Shown: positions 45,273 through 59,532, counted from the stretch's first letter. The stretch is 64,000 nt of DNA from Manihot esculenta (GCF_001659605.2 NC_035167.2:5436513-5500512), one strand, 5' to 3'. A program made the numbers and translations. The notes: generated from the sequence alone by a model not told the origin.

Positions 45273-48200
45273 TTAGAAAAGATAACGGTATTGCTGGAGC
45301 ATGGACTCCCGTGTCTCCCAAGTGCATTCTTCCATATTGTGGTGGTTCCAAAGGACTTTCACCATCGGGATTTTCTTGCTTCTCAACTTCCTGATCTGGG
45401 TGTCTATGATCCGCACTAGCTGCTCAACATAGGTGAGATCTTCTTGGATATCCACATCAGGCTCACTAAGAACCTTGCTCGGATCTGACACGAACTTCCT
45501 CAACATGGAAACATGGAAAACCGGATGGATTCTTTCCATTGAAGCAGGCAAATCTAGCTTGTATGACACATTCCCAATCTTCTGCAAGATTTCAAAGGGT
45601 CCAATGTATCGTGGGGCTAGCTTACCTTTCTTCCCAAAACGAACCACTCCTTTCATAGGAGACACTTTGAGCAATACCAGATCTCCCTCCTGAAATTCTA
45701 CCTGTCTCCTGCGGAGGTCTGCATAGCTCTTCTGTCTGCTCACAGCAGTTCTGATCCTCTCTCTGATAATGGACACCACCCTGCTGGTGATCTCAACAAG
45801 CTCAGGGCCTGCCAAGGCCTTTTCCCCTACTTCCTCCCAGCAAACCGGTGACTTGCACTTCTGCCCATATAAAGCTTCATAATGAGCCATCCCTATGCTA
45901 GCATGATAGCTGTTATTGTAGGCAAACTCCACCAAGGGTAGATGCTGCCTCCAAGAACCGCCAAAATCTAGCACACACATTCTGAGCATATCTTCTATAG
46001 TCTGGATGGTCCTCTCTGACTGTCCGTCAGTCTGGGGATGGAAGGCAGTACTGAAATCCAACCTGGTACCCATAGTATTCTGTAGACTCCGCCAAAACCT
46101 GGAGGTGAACTGGGGCCCTCTATCAGACACTATTGAAACAGGAACCCCATGTAACCTGACCACTTCATCAACTTACACCTGCGCTAACTTATCCACAGAG
46201 TAGTTGCTCCTGACAGGGATGAAGTGAGAAGATTTGGTGAGTCTGTCCACAATCACCCATATGGAGTCTAATCTGTTGGACGCTGCTGGTAACCCCACTA
46301 CGAAGTCCATAGCTATATTCTCCCATTTCCACTCTGGAATAGGTAGTGGGTTAAGCATTCCAGCTGGCTTCTGATGTTCCAGCTTCACCCTCTGACATAC
46401 CTCGCAGGCTGACACAAACTGTACCACTTCTCTCTTCATAGCTGGCCACCAATAGACTTTTTTCAGATCTTGGTACATTTTGGTGGCTCCAGGGTGAACA
46501 CTGTATCTGGCATTATGAGCTTCTCTCATAATGTCTCCATTTAGCCCTATGTTGTCTGGTACACACAATCGGCTCTCATAGCGGAGGATCCCCTTGCTGT
46601 CGAACCTGAACTCACTATCTTTGCCTGACTGAACAGTCCTGGAAATCTTCACTAACTCTGGGTCCTCATGCTGTTTCTGAGCCACCTGCTCCAGAAACAC
46701 AGGTGCCACTCTCATCTGGGCAACTAAAGCACCTGTACCAGACAACTCCAACTGTAGACCTTCATCAATGAGCTTGTAAAACTCCTTCACCACCGGTCTC
46801 CTCTCAGCCGTGATGTGGGATAAACTGCCTAGTGATTTTCGGCTTAGGGCGTCTGCCATAACATTCGCCTTACCCGGATGGTACTGAATCTTGCAATCAT
46901 AATCACTCATCAGCTCTACCCATCTTCTCTGTCTCAAGTTCAAATCTCTTTGACTCAGGATGTACTGCAGGCTTTTATGATCTGTGAAGATCTCACATTT
47001 AACACCGTAAAGGTAATGCCTCCACATCTTGAGTGCAAAGATAACGGCTGCCATTTCTAGGTCATGCGTGGGGTAATTCAACTCGTGCTTCTTTAGCTGC
47101 CTAGAAGCATAAGCAATTACCCTTTCATTCTGTATTAGCACACAACCCAATCCCACTCGGGATGCATCACAAAACACTGTGAAGTTCTCCTGACTGTTAG
47201 GCAAAGCTAACACCGGTGCTGACGTTAACCTCTTCTTAAGCTCTTCAAAACTCTCTTCGCACTAGTCGGTCCACACAAATTTCTGATTCTTCCTGTTTAA
47301 TCTGGTCAAAGGAGCTGCAATCTTAGAGAAGTCCTGTACGAACCTCCTGTAGTAACCTGCCAAACCCAAGAAACTTCTGATCTCTGTCACTGAAGTGGGT
47401 CTAGGCCAGTTAGCCACAGCTTCGACTTTCTTAGGGTCCACCTCTATTCCATCTTCTAACACAACATGCCCCAAGAATGAGATGCTCCTCAGCCAGAACT
47501 CACACTTGGAGAACTTGGCATACAAGCCATGTTCCTTCAAGGTCTGCAGAACCAACCTCAGATGATGGGCACTGAGGCGGGCTCTCTAACCTGACTGTTA
47601 AGCTATCTAACATGAGCCAAATACCCCTGACATCCCCTCCTAAGCAACCTACGAGCCTGAAGAGCTGATATCAGACCTCTAGGTGTACCCCTCCTGTCTC
47701 CCCTGAAGACAACCTCTGACCCATCCGGACCTCTGAACCTGACTACCTTGTCCCTGCAGTCCAAGGTAGCACCATGGGTAGATAACCAGTCCATCCCTAG
47801 AATGACGTCAAAATCTGTCAAATCTAGAACCACTAGGTCGGCGGACAAGCATCTTCCCTCAACAAACACTGGACTACACTGGCAGACTGACTCTGCCACT
47901 GATGGATCACACTTGGGTCCACTAACCCAGAGAGGACACTCTAACCCAGAGATCATCAACCCCAACCTCTCGACGGCTCTCGGAGCAATAAAGGAATGAG
48001 ATGCACCAGGGTCCATCAAGGCATACACATCTGAACAACCAATGACTAAGTTACCTGCCACCACGGTGTTAGATGCATCTGCCTCCTGCTGTGTCATTGT
48101 GAAGATCCATGCTGGAGCTGATGGACCTTCACCACTGAAACCTGTTGAAGAAGAGGCTGCCCCTCTCCCTCTACCTCTGCCACTGGCCTGAGTCATGGCT

Positions 48201-48497
48201 GGAGCTACTGGTTGAGCTACACTGCCAGAAGCTGTCTGCTGGGACTGTGCCATAGGTACTGTTCTAGGACACTCCCGAGCCATGTGTCCCTCTTGCCCGC
48301 ATCTGAAGCAGGCTGTTGTCCCAGCCCGGCAGACTCCCTTGTGTGGCTTACCACACCTTGCACAAACTGCATTATCCGCACCAGAGCTTGAGCCACTCCC
48401 TAGTCCCAGACTGGACTTGATCTTGTTCCAAAACTTGTTCTTCTTTGACTTCCTGGAGCCTCTGTCCCACTTTTTACTACCTGAAGCTACTGCACCC
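45273..48497 (-). pseudogene. Gag 3' end, protease and pol of element F, RT core deleted
   Basis: Read right to left: the end of gag with a knuckle (FRCGQEGHMAREC at about 48305-48265), protease (MDPGASHSF, about 48015), then the text passes from VREPASVP directly to [14 protein letters not shown] near 47560. About 600 bp present in D, holding the RT fingers and the FIDDI catalytic site, are missing. RNase H ([10 protein letters not shown]), integrase HHCC and DDE and the chromodomain follow, ending in TAA at 45275-45273. Stops lie between 47261 and 47213 (one TAG) and at about 46170 (TAA where relatives have Tyr). The three later pieces keep one frame; the deletion shifts it from the first. 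Confidence 0.92.
48462..48497. repeat. Left copy of the 36-bp duplication flanking solo LTR G
   Basis: ctgtcccactttttactacc followed by tgaagctactgcaccc, repeated exactly at 60391-60426. It is gag sequence (GAVASGSKKWD on the minus strand). LTR elements normally duplicate only 5 bp. Confidence 0.9.
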
Positions 48498-50495
48498 TAT
48501 AACGACCCAAAAATCGGACCGTTATCGGCGCTAGGATCCAGGTCGGCTTAAGGCCGTCGGGACCCGTAGCAAGCCTAACATGAAACCTGTAATCCTGTTT
48601 AATCCCATACATGATCCACAACATACATAAAAATTTAAAACTTTTCTTTCATTCATATACTCATGTACCAACCCCAACCTGTGCATGCACTGAACATAAT
48701 CATAAATATAACCATTGACCCCTCTGTGGGATCTCATCAATGCCCTCAATGGGCGACATAACATGCGTTGAGTTGGTTAAACATAATCATCCATAAACAT
48801 TAAGATCATGTCTATATAAAAAAAAAAGGATTACAACAAACTATGGTCAAGCACACTTCTAAACCTCAATATCCTCATTACATAACATAGCTAATCATAA
48901 CATTACATCATTATACAATTTGTCATGTCCACTTTCTATCTATTACAAAATAAGGACTTCATTACTCTTGCTGACCTCCTGGTCTACCCTGTACCTGCAA
49001 GCCTGGGGGTTAAGGGAGAGGGGTGAGCTACAAGAGCCCAGTGAGCAGAATAATAAAAACATTTAAAACATATGATAATATGAAATGCATCACATCACAA
49101 CTAATCACGTCAAGGATGAATTTGTCACCAATAGTCCCCTACATAGTCCAACTGTGCCAGGGGCGTAGAATGGGCCTCACTGGTCTTTCTCTTACATAAC
49201 ATAGCATAACATGGTCCAACTGTGCCAGGGGCGTAGAATGGGCCTCACTGGTCTTTCTCTTACATAACATAGCATAACATGGTCCAACTGTGCCAGGGGC
49301 ATAGAATGGGCCTCACTAGTCTTTCTCTTACATGGTGCCAGGGGCGTAGAATGGGCCTCACTGGTCTTCCGTACCGTATCATCATCATCATAGCATAGGG
49401 GGACTAAAGGATCATTCAACATTCATCCACATCATCAAACATATTATGCAATGCAACATATTCGTGAGTCTAATGCAAACACCCTATTATATTTCATGGC
49501 ATTCATGATGCGTGAATCATGCTTAAACTGGTTTATTTATTTAAAAGCATAAGAGTTATTCCACTCACCTCTGGCTGAAGCTCTACTGACTCTGAAGCAG
49601 CTGGACTCACTGCTGGGGTCCTCGGTTCCTCGGGTCCGAACCTACACAGGTGGACTCAAATGAGGGACCAAACATACATGAACATAACTCTAAACTACTC
49701 CCCAAAAACCCCCTAGAACATCATGAAACAACCATAGAAAAACATGCAAAAGAAGGCTGGACAGGGCACTTTCGGCGGCAGGTTCGGCGGCCGAAAGTCC
49801 CTCCAGAGCCGAAAGTCAGGCAGGTTCGGCGGCACCTTCGGCGGCTGAAACTCCCAGACAGAGGCGAAAGTCCTCTTTCGGGGGCGAGCTTCAGCAGCCG
49901 AATGCTGCCTCCACAAGAGGGTTCGGCGGTCGAAAGTCCTTTCGGCTGCCGAACCTGGTTTCTCCCAAAGGGCAGAAACTTGGTTCAAACATGCACAAAT
50001 GCCTCTAACTCAAACCATCATGCATTTAGCTCAACCAAAACATGCATACAAGCTCCTAGGGGTCTCAAACTACCTAAAACCCCATCTACAACACATCAAA
50101 CATGCATTGGCAAGCCACATTGTTCAAAAACACAACATTAACACATAAACTCCAACATAACCTAACATGCATTTCTACCCCATAAATCTACTTAAAACTT
50201 ACTTAAAACATGCAATGAGCTTAAGATCGGCTCTTACCTCTTGAAGATCGAGAGAGAGACGACCTAAACTTGGAGATGGGAGATTTCCAACTTCCTTGGG
50301 TCTCCAAGCTCAAAACTTGCTCAAAAATTGGAAATCTTCAAAACAAGGTGAAAACTAGTGAAAAACTTGAAAGATCTGAAGGAAGAACTCAAAGATTGGT
50401 GAGGAACGGCGGAGAGCTCACCTTGGCCGAAAATGTGGAGAAAAGCTCGCCCATTTCGGCTAAGGGACCCTTTTATAGTGGCTAATCAGGCCACG

Positions 50496-52638
50496 TGTAA
50501 CAGCCCGAAAACCGAACTGCTACCGGCACTAGGATCCAGATCGACTTAAGGTCGCCGGGACCCGTAGTAAGCCTGCTATACTGTCTGTATACCTGTGACA
50601 TCCCATACATGATCATACATTTTCTGTAAAAACATAAAACTTTTCTTCATTTCAAGGCTTAACCTGTGCATGCACTATCTCGGTTCTATAACAATCCCTA
50701 CTAGAGCTCCTCATTGCTCTAGGCGGATAAAACTCATAATGTTAAGCCTGGTTTTCTCATATACATACAATGAAACTATGTAAACATAAACTGATCATGT
50801 GAATACACAAAGGGATTACAACTCTTATAAGTCAAGCACAAGTCTATACACTGTACACTGTCTCTTTACAATACATGTCCACACTAGCTATTACAATACT
50901 CTGTACTCTTCCTGTACCCTGCTGACTTCCCTTTGAACTCTGAACCTGCAAAACTGGGGTTAGGGGAATGGGGTGAGCTACTACAGCCCAGTGAGTAGAA
51001 CAGTAATGAAATAACAGGTGATAAAACATGCTCTCGTGGAATGTATCATATCACAAGTAAATCACATCATCTCAGCCGGACGGATCAAAACTCCCTCTAA
51101 CTGTGTCCAGCCCACGAAGGAGCTCTTAGGACTGCATCTCAATCATTAGTACCGAAGTACCCTGTGCCTGGTCCCCTTAGGGCTGTTTCAGGTCTTTCCT
51201 GCGAGGTCTATTGCATCCAAACCTGTGTCCGCACAGTAGCATAGAAACAATGTACAAGGAGCAGTGCCAAGTACAAGGATAGATGTAATGCATCATATTC
51301 GTGTTCACTAATGCACTCAGCCTATAATATATTCATGATGCATGAAATATGATAAAAATATTCATTTCTCATATTCAAACCTTAAAGTTAGTTCCACTCA
51401 CCTCTGGCTGACTCTGTGCTAACTCTGCAGGTTCAGACGCAATACTCACTGCTGACCTCCCTGATTCCTCTAGTCCGTTCCTACACAGGTGGACTCAAAT
51501 GAGGGACCAAACTAACTCAAGAACATCTCTAAGAAACTCCCCAAAAGCCCTCTAAAAGATCCTAAAACAATCACATAAAACATGCAAAAGAAGGCTGGAC
51601 AGGGCACTTTCGGCGGCAGGTTCGGCGGTCGAAACCCCCCTCCAGAGACGAAACTCAGGCATGTTCGGCGGCACCTTCGGCGGCCAAAGGTCTCGTCCAG
51701 AGACGAAACTCACACTCTTTCGGCGGCCGAACTCCCCCTTTCGACGGCCGAAAGTCCCTTTCTAAACCGAAAGCCTAGCTTTCGGGGGCAAGCTTTGGCA
51801 GCCGAAACTGCCTCCACAAGGGGTTCGGCGGCCGAACCTGGTTTTGCCTGTTGGGCAGAAACTTGCTCTGTTTCATGCAAAACTCACCCAAAACCTATCC
51901 AACATGCATATCAACGACTCCCAACTAGCACATACCATAAAACATGCATAAAGAGGTCCAAAACTAACTTCTAACCTCAAACAAACACATCAAACAACAC
52001 TTATCATGCTTGAACACAAACATCCCCCAAAAACTCACCTAAAACCTAATCATGCATACTACCCATCTAACTCCTATAAAACCTTCAAAAATCATCAAAG
52101 AAGTTTAGGATCAACTCTTACCTCCTTAAGAACTTGAGGATGAGTGATCCTAACGTGGAGATGTGGAGAAAACCTCTTCCAAAGCTCCAAACTTCCAAAC
52201 TTGGTATTTTTTTGCTCAAAACCTTCAAAACACACCACAACTCTTAAAACCCTTGAAAGATTTGGTGAAAATCATGAAAAACATGAAAGTCAACGTGGGA
52301 GAGGCTGGAACTCACCTCTGGCTGCAAGTGGAGGAGAAATATCCTCCTTCCACCGACCCTTGGCCCTTTTATAGGTGGCTGGCCAGACCACCTTCGGCAG
52401 CCGAACGTGAATCCGAAACCATGCAATGTTCGGCGGCCGAAAGTGACCTTCGGCGGCCGAACCTTTGCATTTCTCCCTTGTTGCTTTTCTTTCAAACTCA
52501 TTTCCTTTAACACTTTAAACCATTCAAAACTCTTAAAAACACATGAACACTAATGTCTTACCCTTCTTGAGGGTTCCGACACTCGAGATTCCGCCGGTCT
52601 ACAGGAATTCTGATGCCGGACTCAAGCCGGGTATTACA
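50496..52638 (-). repeat. 3' LTR of element H
   Basis: On the minus strand TGTAATACCCGG (52638) to CGGGCTGTTACA (50496). GCC palindromes at 52394-52462 and 51608-51840, TATA box 52366-52373, splice-donor-like GGAG/GTAAGAG at 52121-52120. Confidence 0.95.
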
Positions 52639-52654
52639 TTCTTCCCCCCTTAAG
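52639..52654 (-). other. Polypurine tract of element H
   Basis: The plus strand shows ttcttcccccctt adjoining the 3' LTR. Confidence 0.88.
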
Positions 52655-52724
52655 AACATTCGTCCCCGAATGTTCCTCAAACATCTAAGCACATAAACAC
52701 ATAGAAAAGGGAAAAAAACTAACC

Positions 52725-55700
52725 TTAAAACAGATATGGGTATTGCTGGAGCATGGACTCCCGAGTCTCCCAGGTGCACTCTTCTAGGTTGTAGTGGTTC
52801 CACAGGACTTTCACCATTGGTATCTCCTTGTTTCTCAGCTTTCTGATCTGGGTGTCTAAGATCCGCACTGGCTAGTCTACATAGGTGAGATCACTTAAGA
52901 TTTCCACCTCAGGTTCACTAAGAACCTTCTCTGGATCTGACACAAACTTCTTCAACATAGAAACATGGAAAACCGGATGGATTCTTTCCATAGAAGCAAG
53001 TAAATCCAGCTTATACGACACATTCCCGATCTTCTGCAAAATTTCAAAGGGACCAATGTACCGTGGAGCTAGTTTACCCTTCTTTCCAAACCGAACCACT
53101 CCTTTCATCGGAGACACCTTTAGCAATACCATATCCCCCTCCTGGAACTCGATCTGCTTCCTACGGATGTCTGCATAGCTTTTCTGTATGCTAACAGCTG
53201 TTCTGATCCTCTCTCTGATGATAGGCACCAACTTGCTGGTAATCTCCACTAACTCTGGCCCTACAAGAGCCTTCTCTCCAACTTCTTCCCAGCAAACAGG
53301 TGTTCTGCACTTCCTCCCATACAGAGCTTCATAAGGGGCCATCCCTATGCTAGCATGATGGCTGTTGTTGTAGGCAAACTCCACCAGAGGTAGATGCTGC
53401 CTCCAAGAACCGCCAAAGTCTAACACACACATTCTCAACATATCTTCTATGGTCTGGATGGTCCTTTCGGACTGACCGTCTGTCTGTGGATGGAAAGCAG
53501 TGCTGAAATCCAATCTTGTGCCCATTTCACTCTGCAGACTCCGCCAAAATCTGGAGGTGAACTGAGGTCCTCTATCTGATACTATCGACACTGGAACTCC
53601 ATGCAGCCTCACTATCTCGTTAACATACACCTGCGCTAGCTTGTCCACAGAATAGTTACTCCTGACTAGAATGAAGTGGGCAGATTTAGTGAGTCTATCC
53701 ACAATCACCCATATGGAGTCTAGTCTGTTAGACGTCGCCAATAACCCCACTACAAAATCCATAACTATGTTCTCCCATTTCCACTCTGGAATCGGCAGTG
53801 GGTTAAGCATTCCAGCCGGCTTCTGGTGCTCTAGCTTCACCCTTTGACATGTCTCGCAGGCTGACACGAACTGTGCCACTTCTTTCTTCATTGCTGGCCA
53901 CCAATACACCCTTCTCAGATCTTGATAAATTTTGGTGGCTCCAGGGTGAATGCTATATCTCGCATTATGAGCTTCCCTCATAATGTCTTCCTTCAAACTG
54001 GCGTCATCTGGTACACATAATCTTTTACCCTGACGAAGAATCCCCTCACTGTCAAATCTGAACTCTGCACTGTTGCTAGACTGAACAGTCCTGGCAATCT
54101 TGACTAACTCAGGGTCCTCGTGCTGTTTCAGAGCAACTTGCTCTAGAAACACAGGTGTAACTCTCATCTGTGCAATCAAAGCACCTGTACCAGATAGCTG
54201 CAACTATAGCCCTTCATCCATGAGCCTGTAGAAGTCCTTCACCACCGGCCTTCTTTCTGCTGTGATGTGGGACAGACTGCCAAGTGATTTTCGGCTTAAG
54301 GCATCAGCTACCACATTAGCCTTACCCGGATGATACTGGATTTTACAATCATAATCACTGAGCAATTCTACCCACCGTCTCTACCTCAAGTTTAACTCTC
54401 TCTGACTTAAGATGTGCTATAGGCTCTTATGATCCGTATAGATCTCACACTTTACCCCATAGAGGTAATGCCTCCACATCTTAAGTACAAAGATAACAGC
54501 TGCCATCTCCAGATCGTGTGTCGGGTAATTCAGCTCGTGCTTCTTCAACTGTCTCGAAGCATAAGCTATCACTCTGTCATTCTGCATCAACACACAACCT
54601 AATCCCACTCGGGATGCATCACAGAATACTATGAAATCTTCATCACTGATTGGCAGAGCTAACACCGGTGCTGAAGTCAACCGTCTCTTCAACTCTTCAA
54701 ACTTCAAAACTCTCATCACAATCCTCTGACCATACGAACTTCTGATTCTTTCTGGTCAGTCTGGTCATCGGAGCAGCTATCTTCGAGAAATCCTGAACGA
54801 ACCTCCGATAGTAGCATGCCAAACCCAGAAAACTCTTGATCTCGGTCACTGAAGTGGGTGTAGGCCAGTTGGCTACTGCCTCTACCTTTTTGGGATCTAC
54901 TGTTATTCCTTCCTCTGATACTACATGTCCCAAAAAGGAAATGCTCCTCAGCCAGAACTCGCACTTGGAGAACTTGGCATACAAGCCATGCTCTCTCAAG
55001 GTCTGTAGCACTATCCGCAGATGCTGGGCATGCTCCTCTGCATGCCTGGAGTACACCAAGATATCATCGATAAAGACGATCACAAAATGATCCAAGTACT
55101 CCCTGAAAACCCTGTTCATGAGATCCATAAATGCTGCAGGGGCGTTAGTCAACCCGAACGGCATTACTAGGAACTCATAATGCCCATATCTGGTCCTGAA
55201 AGCAGTCTTGGATACATCTCCTTCCCTAATCTTCAACTGGTGGTATCCGGATCTCAGATCTATCTTAGAAAAACATCCTGCTCCTGACAGCTGGTCGAAT
55301 AGATCATCGATCCTGGGTAAAGGATACTTGTTCTTGATAGTGACTTTGTTCAACTGCCTGTAGTCGATACAAAGTCGAAGAGATCCATCCTTCTTTCTGA
55401 CAAACAGTACTGGAGCACCCCAGGGTGAGGTACTCGGGCGGATGAAACCCTTGTCTACCAAGTCCTGTAACTGCTCTTTCAGCTCTCTCAACTCTGCTGG
55501 TGCCATCCTGTAGGGAGGAATAGAGATCGGTCTAGTACCAGGCAGCAATTCGATCTCAAACTCTATTTCCCTATCAAGTGGTAGCCTTGGAAGCTCTTCA
55601 GAAAACACATCTGGGAACTCCCTAACAACTGGTACTGAGGACGGTTCCCTAACCCGACGGTCTAGCTCTCTCACATGAGCGATGAACCCCTGACAACCCC

Positions 55701-57687
55701 TCCTCAACAACTTATGAGCCTGAAGGGCTGAGATCAAACCTCTAGGTGTCCCCCTCCTATCTCCTCTAAAGACACACTCTGATCCATCCTGGTCTCTGAA
55801 ACTGACTACCTTGTCCTTGCAGTTCAAGGTAGCATTGTACATAGATAACCAGTCCATCCCTAGAATGACATCAAAATCTGTCAACTCTAGAACCACTAGG
55901 TCAGCTGGAAGGTATCTACTCTCTATGCACACTGGACTAAACCGACAGACTGACTCTGCCAAAGATGGATCACATTTGGGTCCACTAACCCAAAGAGGAC
56001 ACTCTAACTCGGAGACCATCAGACCCAACCTCTCTGCGGCTCTAGAAGAAATAAAAGAGTGAGAAGCACCGGGGTCCATCAAAGCATACACCTCTGAACA
56101 CCCAATGATGAGATTACCTGACACCACCGTGTTCGCAGTGTCTGCCTCCTGCTGAGTCATGGTGAAAATCCGTGCTGGGGCTGACGGACCTGCACACCGG
56201 GAACCCATCCCTGATGAAGAGGCTGCCCCTCTTCCTCTACCTCTGCCACTGCCTTGTGGTACGGCTGAAGCTATTAGCTGTGCTACACTGCCTGTGCTCA
56301 TCTGCTGGGATGGTGCAACCAACGTCGCTTGAGGACATTCTCGTGAGAAATGTCCCTCTTGCCCACATCTATAGCAGGCTGTAGATCCCAACAAACAAGC
56401 TCCTCTGTGTTGTCTTCCACACCTCTTGCACACTGGAACATCTGCGCCAGAGCTGGAGCCGCTACTCATTCCCAGACTCGACTTAATCCTGCTCCAGAAC
56501 TTGCCCCTTTTTCCTCTGAGTATATCCCATCTCTTCTTACTCACACTCGTCGTACTCTGTGAGGAGGAACCAGGTTTAGCACCAGAAGATTGTGCCTTTG
56601 GTTGCTGAACTACTCCCTGTATTACGGCACTAGCCTCCATCTTCCTAGCAGCATCCACAATCGAGTGGAAACTCTCTTTCTCTGCGTGGAGGATCAAGGA
56701 GAAATACCTGGGATGTAGCCTCGTGGCATACCTCTTTGCTTTCTTCTGATCCGTATCATACGCTTGACCCACGTATGGTAACAATTCCAGGAACTTATAT
56801 GTATACTCATCAACGCTCATCTCCTCCGTCTGTCTCAATTGCTCAAACTCCACAACCTTTAGCTCCCTAGAACTGTCAGGAAAAGCCCACCCAGCAAATT
56901 CGTTGGCGAACTCTTCCCATGTCATACTGTCAATTCTCGGGTCCACATAATTCTTGAACCATTCTCTGGCTTTCTTGCACTTTAATGTGAACCCTGCCAT
57001 CTCAATGGCTCTGCTATCATCTGCTCCCAACTCACTTGTTATCATTCTGACCGCACTAAGATACTCAAAGGGATCATCTCCCGTGTTGAATTTAGGAGCA
57101 TCCAACTTTAAGTACTCAGTCATCTTCACTTTGTTTCCCCCTGAAGAACTGGGTTGCTATGCTTCCACAACAGGGGCTACTGGTTCAGGTGGTGGTGGTG
57201 GAGGTACTGTTTCTCTTGCTTCCGGCTGTGCAGGACTTGGATGAATAGGTGGGGGTGGATACATGTGATATGGTGGATAGAAGGAAGGATAGGGCATATA
57301 GGGCATGTAGGGTGGATATGGGGCGAAGCTGGAGTAATCCGACTTGCCTCCCATCGGATACCCTGGGCCCTGTGGAAAGGGTGGATAGCCAAACCCCGAG
57401 GCCTGTGCGCCTCCCTGGGACTCCCCCATGCCTTCTTCTGACCTTCCTACTCCCATGCTTTCATCTCTACTCTAATCTCCCTCCAAAGCAACTCTCTCTT
57501 CTTCTGATCTTCCCCCTCTGCCTATTCCTCTTCTGCTCTCGTCAGAAGACCTTCTAGGGTCTCGTGACGTTCCTTCCCTGCTTGACCTGTGAGATCTTGC
57601 CCTTGGCAATGCAGGTGGACGAGCAGCTATACCCTCACTTTCAGGTGGGACTCCAGTCAATCTTGCAGATCGACGAGTTCCTCGCAT
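52725..57687 (-). pseudogene. gag-pol polyprotein of element H, six stops and one small insertion
   Basis: The ATG is 57687-57685 (MRGTRRSARLTGVPP). Gag, knuckle ([14 protein letters not shown]), protease (MDPGASHSF), complete RT ([21 protein letters not shown]), RNase H, integrase and chromodomain follow in the order seen in D, ending in TAA at 52727-52725. Stops near 57474, 57156, 54417, 54381, 54206 and 52873 are all TAG where D or its relatives have CAG. A 7-bp insertion near 54700 (gtttgaa repeated) shifts the frame at the RT/RNase H border. The 810-residue stretch from 57129 to 54697 is open, so Gag core, protease and RT are intact in one piece. Confidence 0.95.
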
Positions 57688-57696
57688 CTTAACTCT

Positions 57697-59532
57697 CTGG
57701 AAAACAGCACATAACATAACACATAAGCAACACATATAAAAGAATGCACATGCATGAATCATGGCATTTCACATCATCATATAGACACGACTAACATCCT
57801 ATCCTAGTGGACATGTTTTCCTATTGTGCTTGACCAACTACACCTCTCTGAGCCCCACTCTATCTCTATAGGTCCGACCATGTGAACCTAGGGCTCTGAT
57901 ACCAATCCGTAACAGCCCGGAAATCGAACTGCTATCGGCACTAGGATCCAGATCGACTTAAGGTCGCCGGGACCCGTAGTAAGCCTGCTATACTGTCTAT
58001 ATACCTGTGACATCCCATACATGATCATACATTTTCTGTAAAAACATAAAACTTTTCTTCATTTCAAGGCTTAACCTGTGCATGCACTATCTCGGTTCTA
58101 TAACAATCCCTACTAGAGCTCCTCATTGCTCTAGGCGGATAAAACTCATAAGGTTAAGCCTGGTTTTCTCATATACATACAATGAAACTATGTAAACATA
58201 AACTGATCATGTGAATACACAAAGGGATTACAACTCTTATAAGTCAAGCACAAGTCTATACACTGTACACTGTCTCTTTACAATACATGTCCACACTAGC
58301 TATTACAATACTCTGTACTCTTCCTGTACCCTGCTGACTTCCCTTTGAACTCTGAACCTGCAAAACTGGGGTTAGGGGAATGGGGTGAGCTACTACAGCC
58401 CAGTGAGTAGAACAGTAATGAAATAATAGGTGATAAAACATGCTCTCGTGGAATGCATCATATCACAAGTAAATCACATCATCTCAGCCGGACGGATCAA
58501 AACTCCCTCTAACTGTGTCCAGCCCACGAAGGAGCTCTTAGGACTGCATTTCAATCATTAGTACCGAAGCACCCTGTGCTTGGTCCCCTTAGGGCTGTTC
58601 CAGGTCTTTCCTGCGAGGGCTATTGCATCCAAACCTGTGTCCGCACAGTAGCATAGAAACAATGTACAAGGAGCAGTGCCAAGTACAAGGATAGATGTAA
58701 TGCATCATATTCGTGTTCACTAATGCACTCAGCCTATAATATATTCATGATGCATGAAATATGATAAAAATATTCATTTCTCATATTCAAACCTTAAAGT
58801 TAGTTCCACTCACCTTTGGCTGACTCTGTGCTAACTCTGCAGGTTTAGACGCAATACTCACTGCTGACCTCCCTGATTCCTCTGGTCCGTTCCTACACAG
58901 GTGGACTCAAATGAGGGACCAAACTAACTCAAGAACATCTCTAAGAAACTCCCCAAAAGCCCTCTAAAAGATCCTAAAACAATCACATAAAACATGCAAA
59001 AGAAGGCTGGACAGGGCACTTTCGGCGGCAGGTTCGGCGGCCGAAACCCCCCTCCAGAGATGAAACTCATGCATGTTCGGCGGCACCTTCGGCGGCCGAA
59101 GGTCTCGTCCAGAGACGAAACTCACACTCTTTTGGCGGCCGAACTCCCCCTTTCGGCGGCCGAAAGTCCCTTTCTAAACCGAAAGCCTAGCTTTCGGGGG
59201 CAAGCTTTGGCAGCCGAAACTGCCTCCACAAGGGGTTCGGCGGCCGAACCTGGTTTTGCCCGTTGGGCAGAAACCTGCTCTGTTTCATGCAAAACTCACC
59301 CAAAACCTATCCAACATGCATATCAACTACTCCCAACTAGCACATACCATAAAACATGCATAAAGAGGTCCAAAACTAACTTATAACCTCAAACAAACAC
59401 ATCAAACAACACTTAACATGCTTGAACACAAACATCCCCAAAAACTCACCTAAAACCTAATCATGCATACTACCCATCTAACTCCTATAAAACCTTCAAA
59501 AATCATCAAAGAAGTTTAGGATCAACTCTTAC
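57697..59532 (-). other. Predicted leader intron of element H
   Basis: Donor GGAG/GTAAGAG (GT at 59532-59531) in the 5' LTR and acceptor ctgttttccAG (57698-57697) nine bases before the gag ATG. It would remove the primer site and most of the LTR downstream of the donor, as in D. Inference from consensus and conservation. Confidence 0.5.
57892..57904 (-). other. Primer-binding site of element H (initiator tRNA-Met)
   Basis: Minus strand TGGTATCAGAGCC, three bases from the LTR. Confidence 0.9.
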
